64,000 nucleotides of DNA, taken from Bog-473 sp963755375. Its GTDB lineage: Bacteria; Actinomycetota; Acidimicrobiia; Acidimicrobiales; RAAP-2. The DNA lies in NCBI GenBank assembly GCA_963755375.1, contig CAVWKG010000016.1:1116001-1180000 (forward strand). The letters run 5' to 3'. The translations under genes and the position numbers were made by a program. The notes beneath the pieces are model-generated. The model worked only from the letters and a program-made list of their open reading frames with translations. It was not told the DNA's origin and made no database searches. Positions 26,246 to 35,050 of this stretch are shown here, in pieces (the first letter of the stretch is position 1; every line of letters starts with the position of its first letter).

Positions 26246-27367
26246 TCAGGGCGTGTCCGGGCCGGCGGTGGCGTCGTCGGCGTCCGGGTCGATGTCCGGG
26301 TCCGGGTCGGCGTGCGGGGGCGGCACGGCGCCGACCCGGTGCGCGAACCACACCAGAGCACGCTCGCCCTCGTCGAGGACCTCGCAGACCAGGTTGCCCG
26401 TCTCGCACGCCCCGAGGTCAACCAGGTGGCACCAGTTCACGAGCACGCGGAAGCCGGGTCCTCGGTACCGGCGCCCCGCCGCGCAGATCGGGACACCCGG
26501 GAGGCGCAGGGCCCAGGCGACCAGGCCGCCGGCGATCTCGGAGAAGGCGGCCCGCTGCCGCTGGATGTCGTCGTAGTGGCCGGTGACCACGTCGGCCGTG
26601 TTCTCCAGCGCGGCCGAACCCGGATCGAAGTAGTGCGAGTGCGCCACGACCGGGGGGCGGTCGGGCGCGTTCGTGCTCATCCTCGTGCCCCCGAACTCCG
26701 GTGAGGCCGGCGCAGCCCCGAAGACCCCGAGCTCGGCGACGGCGTCCCCCGGTGCCTGCTCGGAGAAGAAGTGCGACTGCTCGAGGTGGAGGTCGTGCAG
26801 GGCGTCGACGGTCATGCCCGGGCTCCCCGCCACGACGACGTCGGTGACCTGCAGCCCGGCATCGGCCAGTGCGGCCCCGGTGACGATCGACCCGAAGCTG
26901 TGGGCGACCACGGTCAGCGACTGCTCGGGCTCCAAGGCGAGCGAGGCGACGAACTCGGTCAGATCGTGGGCCGCCGTCCTGAGGTCCTCGTTGCACGCGA
27001 TCGACCCCGCCGCCGCGGCCAGGATGTCGGCCGGGTTGTCGTAGCCCTTCCACAGGACGACGGCCGTCGAGGTGGCCGCGTCATAGAGGTTCCGTGCCTC
27101 CGGGATCCAGTCGTTGCAGAGATTGGAGCCATCGCCGACGCCGGGGACGAACACGGCGACGTGCTCCGCCGTGTCGAGGTCGCCGAAGAGCAGCGCGTAG
27201 TGCTGCAGCAGCGGCCGGTACAGCAGGATGTCGGCCCCGCTGGCCATGAGCGTCTGGAGGAGCGTGATCCGGTCCTCGTCGCCGTCCGCGGTGGCGCCCG
27301 CGAGGTCCATCTTCGCCGCGGCGAGGTTGCTGGCGGCCCGACGAGACAGCAGCTCCCTTTCGCGCAT
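26246..27367 (-). CDS. Alpha/beta hydrolase (DUF1023-type)
   Basis: 373 residues resembling DUF1023 esterase-like proteins of actinobacteria. The nucleophile elbow is VVAHSFGSIVTG; VFVPGVGDG is the strand 1 turn and VAHSHYFDPGS a likely acid/His region. The C terminus is an acidic, proline-rich tail (DPDPDIDPDADD). There is no signal peptide, so it acts in the cytoplasm or at its membrane. Its start is leaderless, with TAACCT five bases before the ATG, mirrored by the same box of the divergent transporter. Confidence 0.8.
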   Translation of the reverse strand: MRERELLSRRAASNLAAAKMDLAGATADGDEDRITLLQTLMASGADILLYRPLLQHYALLFGDLDTAEHVAVFVPGVGDGSNLCNDWIPEARNLYDAATSTAVVLWKGYDNPADILAAAAGSIACNEDLRTAAHDLTEFVASLALEPEQSLTVVAHSFGSIVTGAALADAGLQVTDVVVAGSPGMTVDALHDLHLEQSHFFSEQAPGDAVAELGVFGAAPASPEFGGTRMSTNAPDRPPVVAHSHYFDPGSAALENTADVVTGHYDDIQRQRAAFSEIAGGLVAWALRLPGVPICAAGRRYRGPGFRVLVNWCHLVDLGACETGNLVCEVLDEGERALVWFAHRVGAVPPPHADPDPDIDPDADDATAGPDTP

Positions 27368-27372
27368 GGAAC

Positions 27373-27378
27373 AGGTTA
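27373..27378 (-). promoter_or_regulatory. Probable leaderless -10 box TAACCT
   Basis: Reverse-strand TAACCT, five bases before the ATG at 27367. Forms an inverted repeat with the box at 27411. Confidence 0.4.
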
Positions 27379-27410
27379 CGCCGCACCCACGATCACCAGG
27401 GGTATCTCGC

Positions 27411-27416
27411 TAACCT
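27411..27416 (+). promoter_or_regulatory. Probable leaderless -10 box TAACCT
   Basis: TAACCT, seven bases, then the ATG at 27424. Confidence 0.45.
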
Positions 27417-27423
27417 GGTCACC

Positions 27424-28293
27424 ATGGGTGAGGCGCTGGCCATCCTGGCGGCCGTGCTGTTCGCGCTCGGCACCGTCCTGCAGCAGAAGGGCACCCTCTC
27501 CACCGCGGCGAGCGGCGACGACCCGCGTTTCTTGCTCCAGATCCTGCACCGTCCCGTGTGGCTCGCCGGCATGGTGTTCCAGTCCACGGGTTGGGTCGTG
27601 CAAGCGATGGCACTTGACCGCGGCTCGTTGGTCGTGGTCCAGTCCCTCACCGCGTTGAGCCTTGTCCTCGCGCTCCCCCTCGGTGCGCTGCTGACCGACC
27701 AGCACATCGGGCGACGCGAGCTGACCGGGGCCACGCTCACCGTGATCGGCATCATCTTCTTCGTTTCCGCCGGGCAGCCCCAAGGTGGGACGACCCACCC
27801 GGGCGCCACGGCCTGGTGGTCGGCCTGCCTGATCACCGCTGCGCTCGTCATCGTGCTCTTCGCGGTGGGCCGGCGCTTCACCGGTGCCTCCAAGGCGCTG
27901 GTCTTCGGCGCCGCGGCCGGCCTCGGCTACGGCCTCCAGGCGGCCGTGACGAAGACGTTCGTCACGGAGCTCGGTGGCGGCGTGCTCGCGCTCCTCGGCA
28001 GCTGGTCGGTCTATGTGCTGATCCTCTCCGCTGTGTGCGGGTTCGCGCTCCAGCAGGCCGCCCTCAAGACCGGCGTGTTGGCGCCGGCCATGGCGTCGAG
28101 CAACTCGGTGACCCTGTTCTCGAGCGTGATCCTCGGCGTGGCGGTGTACGGCGAGACGCTGTCGAAGACCGGCGCCGGCCACACGAGCTCGACCGTCATC
28201 GGGCTGCTGGTCGCGGTGGTCGGCATCGCGTTCCTGGCCGGCTCCGAAGCGCCGGCGGCGGCCGGCGCCGCCAATCCGTCACCCGCGACATGA
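27424..28293 (+). CDS. DMT family transporter
   Basis: A 289-residue integral membrane protein with about ten hydrophobic stretches in two halves, as in drug/metabolite transporters (EamA-like). ALTALSLVLALPLG and a GE-containing YGETLSK segment near the end are typical. It begins with AILAAVLFALGTVLQQKG, close to the NIPA/DMT branch. The substrate is unknown. It is monocistronic and convergent with the acyl-CoA dehydrogenase at 28327. Confidence 0.85.
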   Translation: MGEALAILAAVLFALGTVLQQKGTLSTAASGDDPRFLLQILHRPVWLAGMVFQSTGWVVQAMALDRGSLVVVQSLTALSLVLALPLGALLTDQHIGRRELTGATLTVIGIIFFVSAGQPQGGTTHPGATAWWSACLITAALVIVLFAVGRRFTGASKALVFGAAAGLGYGLQAAVTKTFVTELGGGVLALLGSWSVYVLILSAVCGFALQQAALKTGVLAPAMASSNSVTLFSSVILGVAVYGETLSKTGAGHTSSTVIGLLVAVVGIAFLAGSEAPAAAGAANPSPAT

Positions 28294-28326
28294 AGACGCC
28301 GCGGCGAGCGGGGCGCCCGGTTGAGC

Positions 28327-29469
28327 TCAGCGGGGCAGCCCCAGGATCCGGCCCGCGATGATGTCGCGCTGGACCTGTGACGTCCCGCCGGCGATGCCGG
28401 CCGCCTTACTCCACAGCCACTGCCGCGCCCAGGGGCCCGCCTCGGCGGAGGCCGGGTCGCGTCCGGTGACGAGCAGCGCCGCCTCCGAGAGACCCTGTGT
28501 CATGGCCGTCCACGTGAGCTTGACCCAACTCGACTCCGGACCGGGCTCCTCGCCGCGCCCGAGCCGGGTCAGGGTGCGCAGGTTGTGCAGGCGGAGCACG
28601 TTCAGGTCGATGTAGGCCCGCGCCAGGGCGTCGGCCACCAGCGGGTCGTCCAGCGTGCCGTTGCCGCGGGCCTCCTCGTAGAGCAGCGCCAGATAGGCCT
28701 CGTGGACCACCTGCTCCTTGAACGGGAAGTTCGTGCCGCGCTCGTGCGCCAGCGTCGAGCCGGCCACGGTCCACCCCTGGCCCTCGATCCCCACGACGTG
28801 CTCCGCCGGCACGAAGACGTCGGTCAGGAAGACCTCGTTGAATTCGGCGTCACCCGTCATCTGCACGAGCGGGCGGACGTCGACGCCGGGATCGGACATG
28901 TCGACGATCAGCGCGGTGATGCCCTGCTGTGGGCGCGGCGCATCGGCATCGGTGCGCGCCAGGCACAGCCCCCACGAGGCGAACTGGGCATAGGAGGTCC
29001 AGACCTTGCGGCCGGTGAGCTCGTAGCCCCCCTCGACCGGCGCGGCCCGCGTGGAGAGGGAGGCGAGATCGCTCCCCGCGTCGGGTTCGCTGAAGAGCTG
29101 GCACCAGATCTCCTCGGCCGAGAGGATCGCCGGCAGGTACCGCAGGCGCTGGTCCTCCGTGCCGTGGGCCAGGAGCGTCGGGCCGACCAGGTTGATGCCC
29201 ACCCGGTTCACCGGCTGGGGGGCCTGGGCGCGGGCGTACTCGCTCTGATAGAGCGCGACCTGCACCGGCGTGGCGCTCCGCCCGCCGTAGGCGCTGGGCC
29301 AGTGGACGCCCACCCAGCGGTCGGTGGCCAACGTGGCCTGCCACTTCCGACCCCAAGCCACCTCGTCGGCGAGGTCGACGAAGGCGGGCGGGCGGCGCAG
29401 GTGCCCGGCCAGCCACTCCCGGAACGAGGCGGCGAACTGCTCGTCCTCCTCTTTCAGCGCGAGATCCAC
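28327..29469 (-). CDS. Acyl-CoA dehydrogenase (alpha-type)
   Basis: A 380-residue flavoprotein. EIWCQLFSEPDAGSDLASL and ELTGRKVWTSYAQFASWGL surround the FAD site and GGTSQVQRDIIAGRILGLP closes the protein, so all parts of an active subunit are present. It is close in sequence to the gene at 32960 (shared QLFSEPDAGSDLASL, KVWTSYAQFA). It is divergent from the CoA ligase at 29535, sharing operator 4. GTG start with AGGGAG upstream. It introduces the alpha-beta double bond into an acyl-CoA. Confidence 0.92.
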   Translation of the reverse strand: MDLALKEEDEQFAASFREWLAGHLRRPPAFVDLADEVAWGRKWQATLATDRWVGVHWPSAYGGRSATPVQVALYQSEYARAQAPQPVNRVGINLVGPTLLAHGTEDQRLRYLPAILSAEEIWCQLFSEPDAGSDLASLSTRAAPVEGGYELTGRKVWTSYAQFASWGLCLARTDADAPRPQQGITALIVDMSDPGVDVRPLVQMTGDAEFNEVFLTDVFVPAEHVVGIEGQGWTVAGSTLAHERGTNFPFKEQVVHEAYLALLYEEARGNGTLDDPLVADALARAYIDLNVLRLHNLRTLTRLGRGEEPGPESSWVKLTWTAMTQGLSEAALLVTGRDPASAEAGPWARQWLWSKAAGIAGGTSQVQRDIIAGRILGLPR

Positions 29470-29489
29470 GCGGGCTCCCTCGACGTCGC

Positions 29490-29503
29490 TGACATCGGCG
29501 TCA
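29490..29503. promoter_or_regulatory. TGACACNNGTGTCA-like operator 4
   Basis: TGACATCGGCGTCA, 12 of 14 positions, between the divergent acyl-CoA dehydrogenase and CoA ligase. Confidence 0.55.
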
Positions 29504-29520
29504 CGTTATCGGGGCCCGGG

Positions 29521-29526
29521 TATGGT
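29521..29526 (+). promoter_or_regulatory. Probable leaderless -10 box TATGGT
   Basis: TATGGT, eight bases, then the GTG at 29535. Confidence 0.45.
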
Positions 29527-29534
29527 GCCCTGCC

Positions 29535-31052
29535 GTGACGGCGCACCTCCGACCGACCTGGGTGCCGGACCGGGCCCGCCGCTACCGGCGGCCGGGGGGG
29601 CCCTGGGACGTGCCCACCCTGGACGCGCTACTGACCGCGCACGGGGGGGAGGTGGTCGACGGCGACACCCGGCTGACGGCGACCGAGTTCGACGCACTGG
29701 TGGCGACGGTGGCGGGCGGCCTGCGGGAACGGGGCGTCAGCCGGGGCGACGCCGTGGCCTGGCAGGTACCCAACAGTCTGGCCGCCGCCGTCCTCACCCG
29801 GGCCTGCTGGCGCATCGGCGCGGTGGCGGCGCCCGTCCTGCACTCGTTCGGCCCGGCGGACGTCGAGGCGGCCCTCGGCCAGATCGACCCGGCGCTGGTG
29901 GTCGAGCTCGGGCCCAGGGCGCTCTCGGATCCCACCACGCTCGCCGAGGCTCTCGGGGGTGCCCCCGTGCCTGCCGGCGCCTCTCCCAGCCGGCCCTCCG
30001 ACGTGGCGCTGGTCCTGTTCACCTCGGGCTCCACCGGGACCCCCAAGGCGGTGCTGCACACGCAGCGCGGGCTCAGCTGGAAGGCGGCGTTGATGGCGCG
30101 GGTCCACGGCCTCGGCGCGGCCGACGCCGTGCTGATGCCGGCGCCGATGGCCCACATCTCGGGCCTGCTCAACGGGGTCCTGGTCCCGGGTGCCGCGGGG
30201 CTGCGCGCGGTCCTGGTCCGCCGCTTCGACCCCGAACAGGCGCTGGCCCTCGTGGCGCGGGAGCGCATATCGTTCCTCGCCGGCCCGCCAACCTTCTTCA
30301 TCGCCATGGCCCGCGCCCTCGGGGAGGGCCCCGCGCTCGACGTGTCCTCGGTGCGGCTCGTGTCGAGCGGCGGTGCGTCGGTCACGCCAACCTTCGTGGA
30401 GGACACGGCACGCACCTTCGACTGCCGCGTCAAGCGGACCTATGGCTCGACCGAGGCGCCCACCGTGACCACGAGCACCGACGACGATCCGTTCGAGAAG
30501 GCCCGCGACACCGACGGGCGCGCCGTCGGCGCCGTCGAGCTCCGCGTCTCGGACCCCGAGACAGGGTCGCGCCGTGCCGATGGGGCGCGGGGGGAGCTCT
30601 GGGTGCGCGGCCCCGAGATGTTCGCCGGCTACGCCGACGCCGCGCTGACGGCCACGGTCATCGCACGGGGCGGCTGGTTCCGCACCGGGGATCTGGCGAC
30701 GGTCGACGGCGAGGGCTGGGTGCGCATCGTCGGGCGGCTCAAAGACGTCATCATCCGCGGCGGCGAGAACATCTCGGCCTCCGAGGTCGAGGCGGCGCTG
30801 GAGGCCCACCCCGACATCCGCCACGCCGTGGCCGTGGGGTATCCCGACCCGCTGATGGGCGAGCGGGTCGCCGCCTTCGTCGAGTCCGCCGCACCGTTCG
30901 ACCTCGAGGAGTGCCGGCGCTGGTTCGCCGGCCGCGGCATGGCCCTCTTCAAGACGCCCGAGAAGGTCGAGCGGCTGGACCACCTTCCCCTGCTCGGTTC
31001 GGGCAAGCCCGACCGAGCGGCGCTGCAACGGCGCGCCGCGGCACTAGCGTGA
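29535..31052 (+). CDS. AMP-dependent acyl-CoA synthetase/ligase
   Basis: A 505-residue ANL-family ligase. The P-loop LFTSGSTGTPKAVLHT, the RTYGSTEAPT motif and GWFRTGDLATVDGEGWVR are present, and the C-terminal catalytic lysine sits in GSGKPDRAAL. It activates a carboxylic acid to its CoA thioester through an adenylate. The acid is unknown; the divergent acyl-CoA dehydrogenase suggests it is the entry step for the same pathway. Confidence 0.92.
   Translation: MTAHLRPTWVPDRARRYRRPGGPWDVPTLDALLTAHGGEVVDGDTRLTATEFDALVATVAGGLRERGVSRGDAVAWQVPNSLAAAVLTRACWRIGAVAAPVLHSFGPADVEAALGQIDPALVVELGPRALSDPTTLAEALGGAPVPAGASPSRPSDVALVLFTSGSTGTPKAVLHTQRGLSWKAALMARVHGLGAADAVLMPAPMAHISGLLNGVLVPGAAGLRAVLVRRFDPEQALALVARERISFLAGPPTFFIAMARALGEGPALDVSSVRLVSSGGASVTPTFVEDTARTFDCRVKRTYGSTEAPTVTTSTDDDPFEKARDTDGRAVGAVELRVSDPETGSRRADGARGELWVRGPEMFAGYADAALTATVIARGGWFRTGDLATVDGEGWVRIVGRLKDVIIRGGENISASEVEAALEAHPDIRHAVAVGYPDPLMGERVAAFVESAAPFDLEECRRWFAGRGMALFKTPEKVERLDHLPLLGSGKPDRAALQRRAAALA
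31045..31050 (+). promoter_or_regulatory. Probable leaderless -10 box TAGCGT
   Basis: TAGCGT, six bases, then the GTG at 31057. It lies in the last codons of the ligase gene. Confidence 0.4.
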
Positions 31053-31056
31053 CCCC

Positions 31057-31701
31057 GTGCCCCGCCGCAACCTGATTCCGCTGGCGCTGCTCGCCCTCCT
31101 CGGCGTGGGCACGCTCGGGTTCGCCGTGCTCGGCGCGTCGGCGGCGCCGAGCGGTGCGACCCTCACGGTGCAGAACGGGTCGAGCCGGACGTTCGGCACT
31201 CCCACCGGGTCCACGTCGTTCACCATGGACGTCGTCAACGCGGTCTCCGCCGGCGGAACGACCGGGCCGGCCAGCCAGGAGCGCCAGGTCCGCTACACGC
31301 CCCCGGACCGCATGCGCGTCTACCAGCAGGTCGGCTCCAGCTCCAGGTTCATCGCCACCGTCAACCCGTCGACCGTCCCCTGCAGCCTCAGTACGTACGC
31401 GGCCCTCGTCGGCGGCCCCACCCCGTGGACGGCGAGCGGGAGCGCCTTCGTGCGCACAGAGAGCCTGTCGGCCTTCGCCGCCCGGGTGCCGACCGCGACG
31501 GCCACCACGTGCGAGCCCGAACCATCGTCGGTGCGGGGCCAGGTCCACGAGACGGCCGCCGTGCAGGCGGGCTACCTCGCCGGCGTGCGCCTGACCGTCG
31601 TCGTCCCGGCGCAGACGCTGGCGAACGGGCAGCAGGCGGCGCACGGGGTCGAGAACCAGGCCCTGGTCATGGTCGAGATCAACGGCACCCGTTTGCACTG
31701 A
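31057..31701 (+). CDS. Secreted hypothetical protein
   Basis: 214 residues with an N-terminal signal peptide (RR then a hydrophobic run LALLALLGVGTLGFAV, likely cut near ASA-AP). The rest is Ser/Thr/Ala-rich and beta-like, with two cysteines that could form a disulphide. I do not recognise a family. It follows the ligase by four bases but has its own TAGCGT box six bases upstream of the GTG, so it may be separately expressed. Confidence 0.65.
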   Translation: MPRRNLIPLALLALLGVGTLGFAVLGASAAPSGATLTVQNGSSRTFGTPTGSTSFTMDVVNAVSAGGTTGPASQERQVRYTPPDRMRVYQQVGSSSRFIATVNPSTVPCSLSTYAALVGGPTPWTASGSAFVRTESLSAFAARVPTATATTCEPEPSSVRGQVHETAAVQAGYLAGVRLTVVVPAQTLANGQQAAHGVENQALVMVEINGTRLH

Positions 31702-31731
31702 GTCGTCGTTGCACCGTCGCGCCCGCCCGAG

Positions 31732-32889
31732 TCAGGAGAGGGACTGTCCGGCCTGCAGGCGGGCGCGCAGCAAGGTGGCGATGCGGTCGCGGTGTGCCGC
31801 GGCGTCCCCGTAGCTCACCTGGTCGAGCTGCGCCCGCTTCAGGTAGAGGTGCATGTCGTGCTCCCAGGTGAAGCCGATGCCCCCGTGCACCTGCAGCCCG
31901 GCAGCCATGACCCGACGCGAGGCGTCCGAGCACCACGCCTTGGCCATGCTGGCCGACAGCGAGCGCTCCGGGTCGCCGGCGGCGGCGCACCAGGCGGCGT
32001 AGTACGCGGTGGAGCGCATGCCCTCCACGTCGACCAGGGCGTCCGCCAGCATGTGCTTGACGGCCTGGAACGAGCCGATGGGCTTGCCGAACTGCACGCG
32101 GTCCTTGGCGTACTCGACGGTCAGTGCGAGCACGTGGTCGGCGGCACCGAGCATCTCCGCGCTGGCCAGCGTGGCGGCCCGGTCGACGAGCAGCGCGGCC
32201 GCCTCCGCGCCGCCGAGGAACCGGGCCGGCGTGCCGTCGAAGGCCAGGACACCGAGCTCGCGCGTGCGGTCCATGGCGGGCAGCGGCGCCGGCCGCCCCG
32301 CGGAACGCAGGTCGACCCCGTACACACCGCCGGCGGCCAGGACCACGGCGACGTCGGCGGACGGCGCGTAGGCGACCGGGGGCGTCTGCCCGCGGAGGCG
32401 AACCTGGCCCGCCGACCCGGTGACCGTGAGGCCGTCGGGGCCCGGGGCGGCGGCCACACAGCCCACCGCCACTCCCCGGCCCAGCGCCTCGCGCCAGTCC
32501 CTGGTCCAGGCGTCGGCCCGGGCCTCCTCCCCGGAGAGCGCACCGAGCGCCACGACGGTGGGGAGGAACGGCGCCGCCACCAGGCGGCGCCCGACCTCCT
32601 CGCAGAGCACGGCCAGCTCGACCATGCCCAGGCCCAGGCCGCTCTCGTCCTCGGGCAGCTCGATCGCCAGCCACCCCTGCTCCCCCATGGCGGACCACAC
32701 GGCGTCGTCGAAGCCCCGCGGTGCGTCCGCCGCCGTCCCCCTGGGCGGAGTCCCCGCTCCCGGGAGGGTCCCCACGATCGCCCCGGGGCCGACACGGGCC
32801 CGGAGGGCGTCGGACCCGGCCAACTTGTCGAGGAGCGACGCCGCGGCGTCACGCAGAGCCTGCTGGTCGCCCGAAAGGTCGAAGTCCAC
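31732..32889 (-). CDS. Acyl-CoA dehydrogenase-like protein (beta-type, no C-terminal FAD-loop motif)
   Basis: 385 residues. It begins VDFDLSGDQQALRDAAASLL and has the YAKDRVQFGKPIGSFQAVKH helix, GGIGFTWEHDMHLYLKRAQ near the end, and no GGTSE.QR...R closing motif. This pattern matches the smaller partner of two-subunit acyl-CoA dehydrogenases such as those of steroid degradation. The GTG at 32889 is set by TAGACT eight bases upstream. It is divergent from the alpha-type gene at 32960, and operator 5 lies between them. Confidence 0.88.
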   Translation of the reverse strand: MDFDLSGDQQALRDAAASLLDKLAGSDALRARVGPGAIVGTLPGAGTPPRGTAADAPRGFDDAVWSAMGEQGWLAIELPEDESGLGLGMVELAVLCEEVGRRLVAAPFLPTVVALGALSGEEARADAWTRDWREALGRGVAVGCVAAAPGPDGLTVTGSAGQVRLRGQTPPVAYAPSADVAVVLAAGGVYGVDLRSAGRPAPLPAMDRTRELGVLAFDGTPARFLGGAEAAALLVDRAATLASAEMLGAADHVLALTVEYAKDRVQFGKPIGSFQAVKHMLADALVDVEGMRSTAYYAAWCAAAGDPERSLSASMAKAWCSDASRRVMAAGLQVHGGIGFTWEHDMHLYLKRAQLDQVSYGDAAAHRDRIATLLRARLQAGQSLS

Positions 32890-32897
32890 GGCGGCGC

Positions 32898-32903
32898 AGT
32901 CTA
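32898..32903 (-). promoter_or_regulatory. Probable leaderless -10 box TAGACT
   Basis: Reverse-strand TAGACT, eight bases before the GTG at 32889. Confidence 0.45.
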
Positions 32904-32913
32904 CGGTGGCCGC

Positions 32914-32927
32914 TGACACGGGTGTCA
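32914..32927. promoter_or_regulatory. TGACACNNGTGTCA operator 5
   Basis: TGACACGGGTGTCA, a perfect match, between the divergent acyl-CoA dehydrogenase pair. Confidence 0.75.
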
Positions 32928-32959
32928 CCTCGCGCGGCGCCTGTGCCATGCTGCGGCCG

Positions 32960-34138
32960 ATGGATCTGCACGCCACGGCCGAGCAGGAGTCGCTGCGGGC
33001 GTCGTTCCGGACATGGCTGATGGAGCACCTGCCGTGGCCCTACGGCGTGGGCCTCCCGCCCCGCTTCGACGACCTCGCCGAGACGGTGGCTTTCGGGCGG
33101 CGCTGGCAGGCCGAACTGGCGACGGACCACTGGGTCGGGCTGACCTGGCCCGAGGAGTACGGCGGCCGCGGAGTGGGGGCGCTCGAGAACTACGTGGTGA
33201 TCGAGGAGCTGGCCCGGGCCCGGGCCCCTGAGCTGGTGGGCCGGATCGGCATCAATCTGGTCGGTCCCACGCTGTTGGCCCACGGGACACCCGAGCAGAA
33301 GGAGCGCTACCTTCCCCGGATCCTCTCGGCGGAGGAGCTGTGGTGCCAGCTCTTCAGCGAGCCTGACGCCGGGAGCGACCTGGCCTCGCTCACGACCCGC
33401 GCCGTGCCGGTCGAGGGCGGGTACCGGGTGAGCGGGCGCAAGGTGTGGACCTCCTACGCCCAGTTCGCCGACTGGGGCCTCTGCCTCACCCGCAGCGACC
33501 CCGCCGCGCCGAAGCGCCAGCTGGGCATCACGGCGCTCGTCGTCGACATGCACGCCGAGGGCGTGGTGGTGCACCCGCTGGTGCAGTCGACCGGGGAGGC
33601 CGAGTTCAACGAGGTCGAGCTGGACGACGTCTTCGTGCCGGCCGAGGAGCGCGTCGGCCCCGAGGGCGAGGGGTGGGGCATCGCCGGCTCCACGCTGGCC
33701 CACGAGCGCGGCATCAACCCGCGCCAGCTGGTGATCCACGCGCAGCTCATCGAGGAGCTGCTCCGCCTGGCCGAGGCCAACGGGAGCTTCGACGACTGGC
33801 GCCTGCGACAGTCCCTGGCCCAGGCGGCCACCGAGGTCCGGCTCTTCCAGTTGCACAATTGGCGCTCGCTCACCCGCCTCTCCAAGGGCGAGGCGCCCGG
33901 GCCCGAGGGCAGCGCCCTCAAGCTCTACTGGAGCGAGATGTCCAAGCGGCTGCACCAGACCGCCCTCGACGTACTCGGCCCGGCCTCCCCGCTGTGGGAG
34001 GGGGCGGAGGGCAACCCCGCCGACGGCGCCTGGCAGCGTTCGTGGCTCTACTACCAGGCGTCGTCCATCTTCGCCGGGACCAACGAGATCCAGCGGACGC
34101 TCGTGGGCGAGCGCGTCCTGGGGCTTCCCCGGGGGTGA
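32960..34138 (+). CDS. Acyl-CoA dehydrogenase (alpha-type)
   Basis: A 392-residue flavoprotein with LWCQLFSEPDAGSDLASL, RKVWTSYAQFADWGLCL and the closing GTNEIQRTLVGERVLGLP. The divergent beta-type gene at 31732 is its likely partner. The ATG at 32960 is the first that gives the usual N terminus (MDLHATAEQESLRASF). A CATGCT hexamer seven bases upstream may be the -10. It is followed by enoyl-CoA hydratase and CoA transferase genes, so it probably heads a catabolic operon. Confidence 0.92.
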   Translation: MDLHATAEQESLRASFRTWLMEHLPWPYGVGLPPRFDDLAETVAFGRRWQAELATDHWVGLTWPEEYGGRGVGALENYVVIEELARARAPELVGRIGINLVGPTLLAHGTPEQKERYLPRILSAEELWCQLFSEPDAGSDLASLTTRAVPVEGGYRVSGRKVWTSYAQFADWGLCLTRSDPAAPKRQLGITALVVDMHAEGVVVHPLVQSTGEAEFNEVELDDVFVPAEERVGPEGEGWGIAGSTLAHERGINPRQLVIHAQLIEELLRLAEANGSFDDWRLRQSLAQAATEVRLFQLHNWRSLTRLSKGEAPGPEGSALKLYWSEMSKRLHQTALDVLGPASPLWEGAEGNPADGAWQRSWLYYQASSIFAGTNEIQRTLVGERVLGLPRG

Positions 34139-34189
34139 GCGTCCCCTGGCCCGACCGGGCGGCGCGACAGGATCGGCGACTCGGGCAGG

Positions 34190-35050
34190 ATGGGTGAGAT
34201 GGCAGAGAACTTCGAGGCAGTCCGCTACGAGACCGACGGTGCCGTGGCCACCATCACCATGAACCGGCCGGAGCTCGCCAACGCGCAGAACTCCACCCTC
34301 ATCGACGAGCTCGACGCCGCCTTCGACCTCGCCGACGCCGACGATGCGGTGCGGGTCGTGATCCTGGCCGGGGCGGGCAAGCACTTCTCCTCGGGCCACG
34401 ACCTCAAGGCCCTGGTCAACGACGACGGGTCCGACCCCTGGGTGGCGCGGCGCGACACCCCCGAAGGCAAGTTCGAGCACGAGAAGACGATGTACTACGA
34501 CCGCTGCCTGCGCATTCACGACTTCCGCAAGCCGACCATCGCCGCCGTCCAGGGCAGCTGTGTGGCGGCGGGCCTCATGCTGGCCGCCATGTGCGACCTG
34601 ATCGTCGCCGCCGACGACGCCGTGTTCTCCAACCCCGTCCTGCGCCTGACGGGGGCCGGCGTCGAGCTCCTGGTGGAGCCCTGGGAGCTGGGCATCCGCA
34701 AGGCCAAGGAGTTCCTTCTCACCGGCGACACGATCGACGCCCAGGAGGCCTGGCGCCTCGGCCTGGTCAACCGGGTGGTCCCCCGGGCCGAGCTCGCGGC
34801 GCGGGCGCGGGAGCTGGCCGACCGGGTGGCCCTCGTCCCGCCGGTCACCGCGCAGACGGTCAAGGACACCATCAACCAGACAGGGACGTTGATGGGTAAG
34901 CGCGACGCCCTCAAGTACCACTTCATGGCCCACCACTGGGTCCACAACTCGGCAACCGCGCTCAACGCGCTGGCGGCCCGCAAGGAGAAGGGCTCCATGC
35001 GCGAGGTCATGGCCGAGCGCGATCAGGGCCACCCGGAACCCCGGCCGTGA
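34190..35050 (+). CDS. Enoyl-CoA hydratase/isomerase family protein
   Basis: A 286-residue crotonase-fold protein. VATITMNRPELANAQN and VVILAGAGKHFSSGHDLKAL form the oxyanion region and VQGSCVAAGLMLAAMCDLIVAA the second one. It hydrates or isomerises an enoyl-CoA. Residues after 240 extend the usual crotonase length. An alternative ATG nine bases on (34199) is also possible. Its stop overlaps the GTG of the CoA transferase. Confidence 0.9.
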   Translation: MGEMAENFEAVRYETDGAVATITMNRPELANAQNSTLIDELDAAFDLADADDAVRVVILAGAGKHFSSGHDLKALVNDDGSDPWVARRDTPEGKFEHEKTMYYDRCLRIHDFRKPTIAAVQGSCVAAGLMLAAMCDLIVAADDAVFSNPVLRLTGAGVELLVEPWELGIRKAKEFLLTGDTIDAQEAWRLGLVNRVVPRAELAARARELADRVALVPPVTAQTVKDTINQTGTLMGKRDALKYHFMAHHWVHNSATALNALAARKEKGSMREVMAERDQGHPEPRP

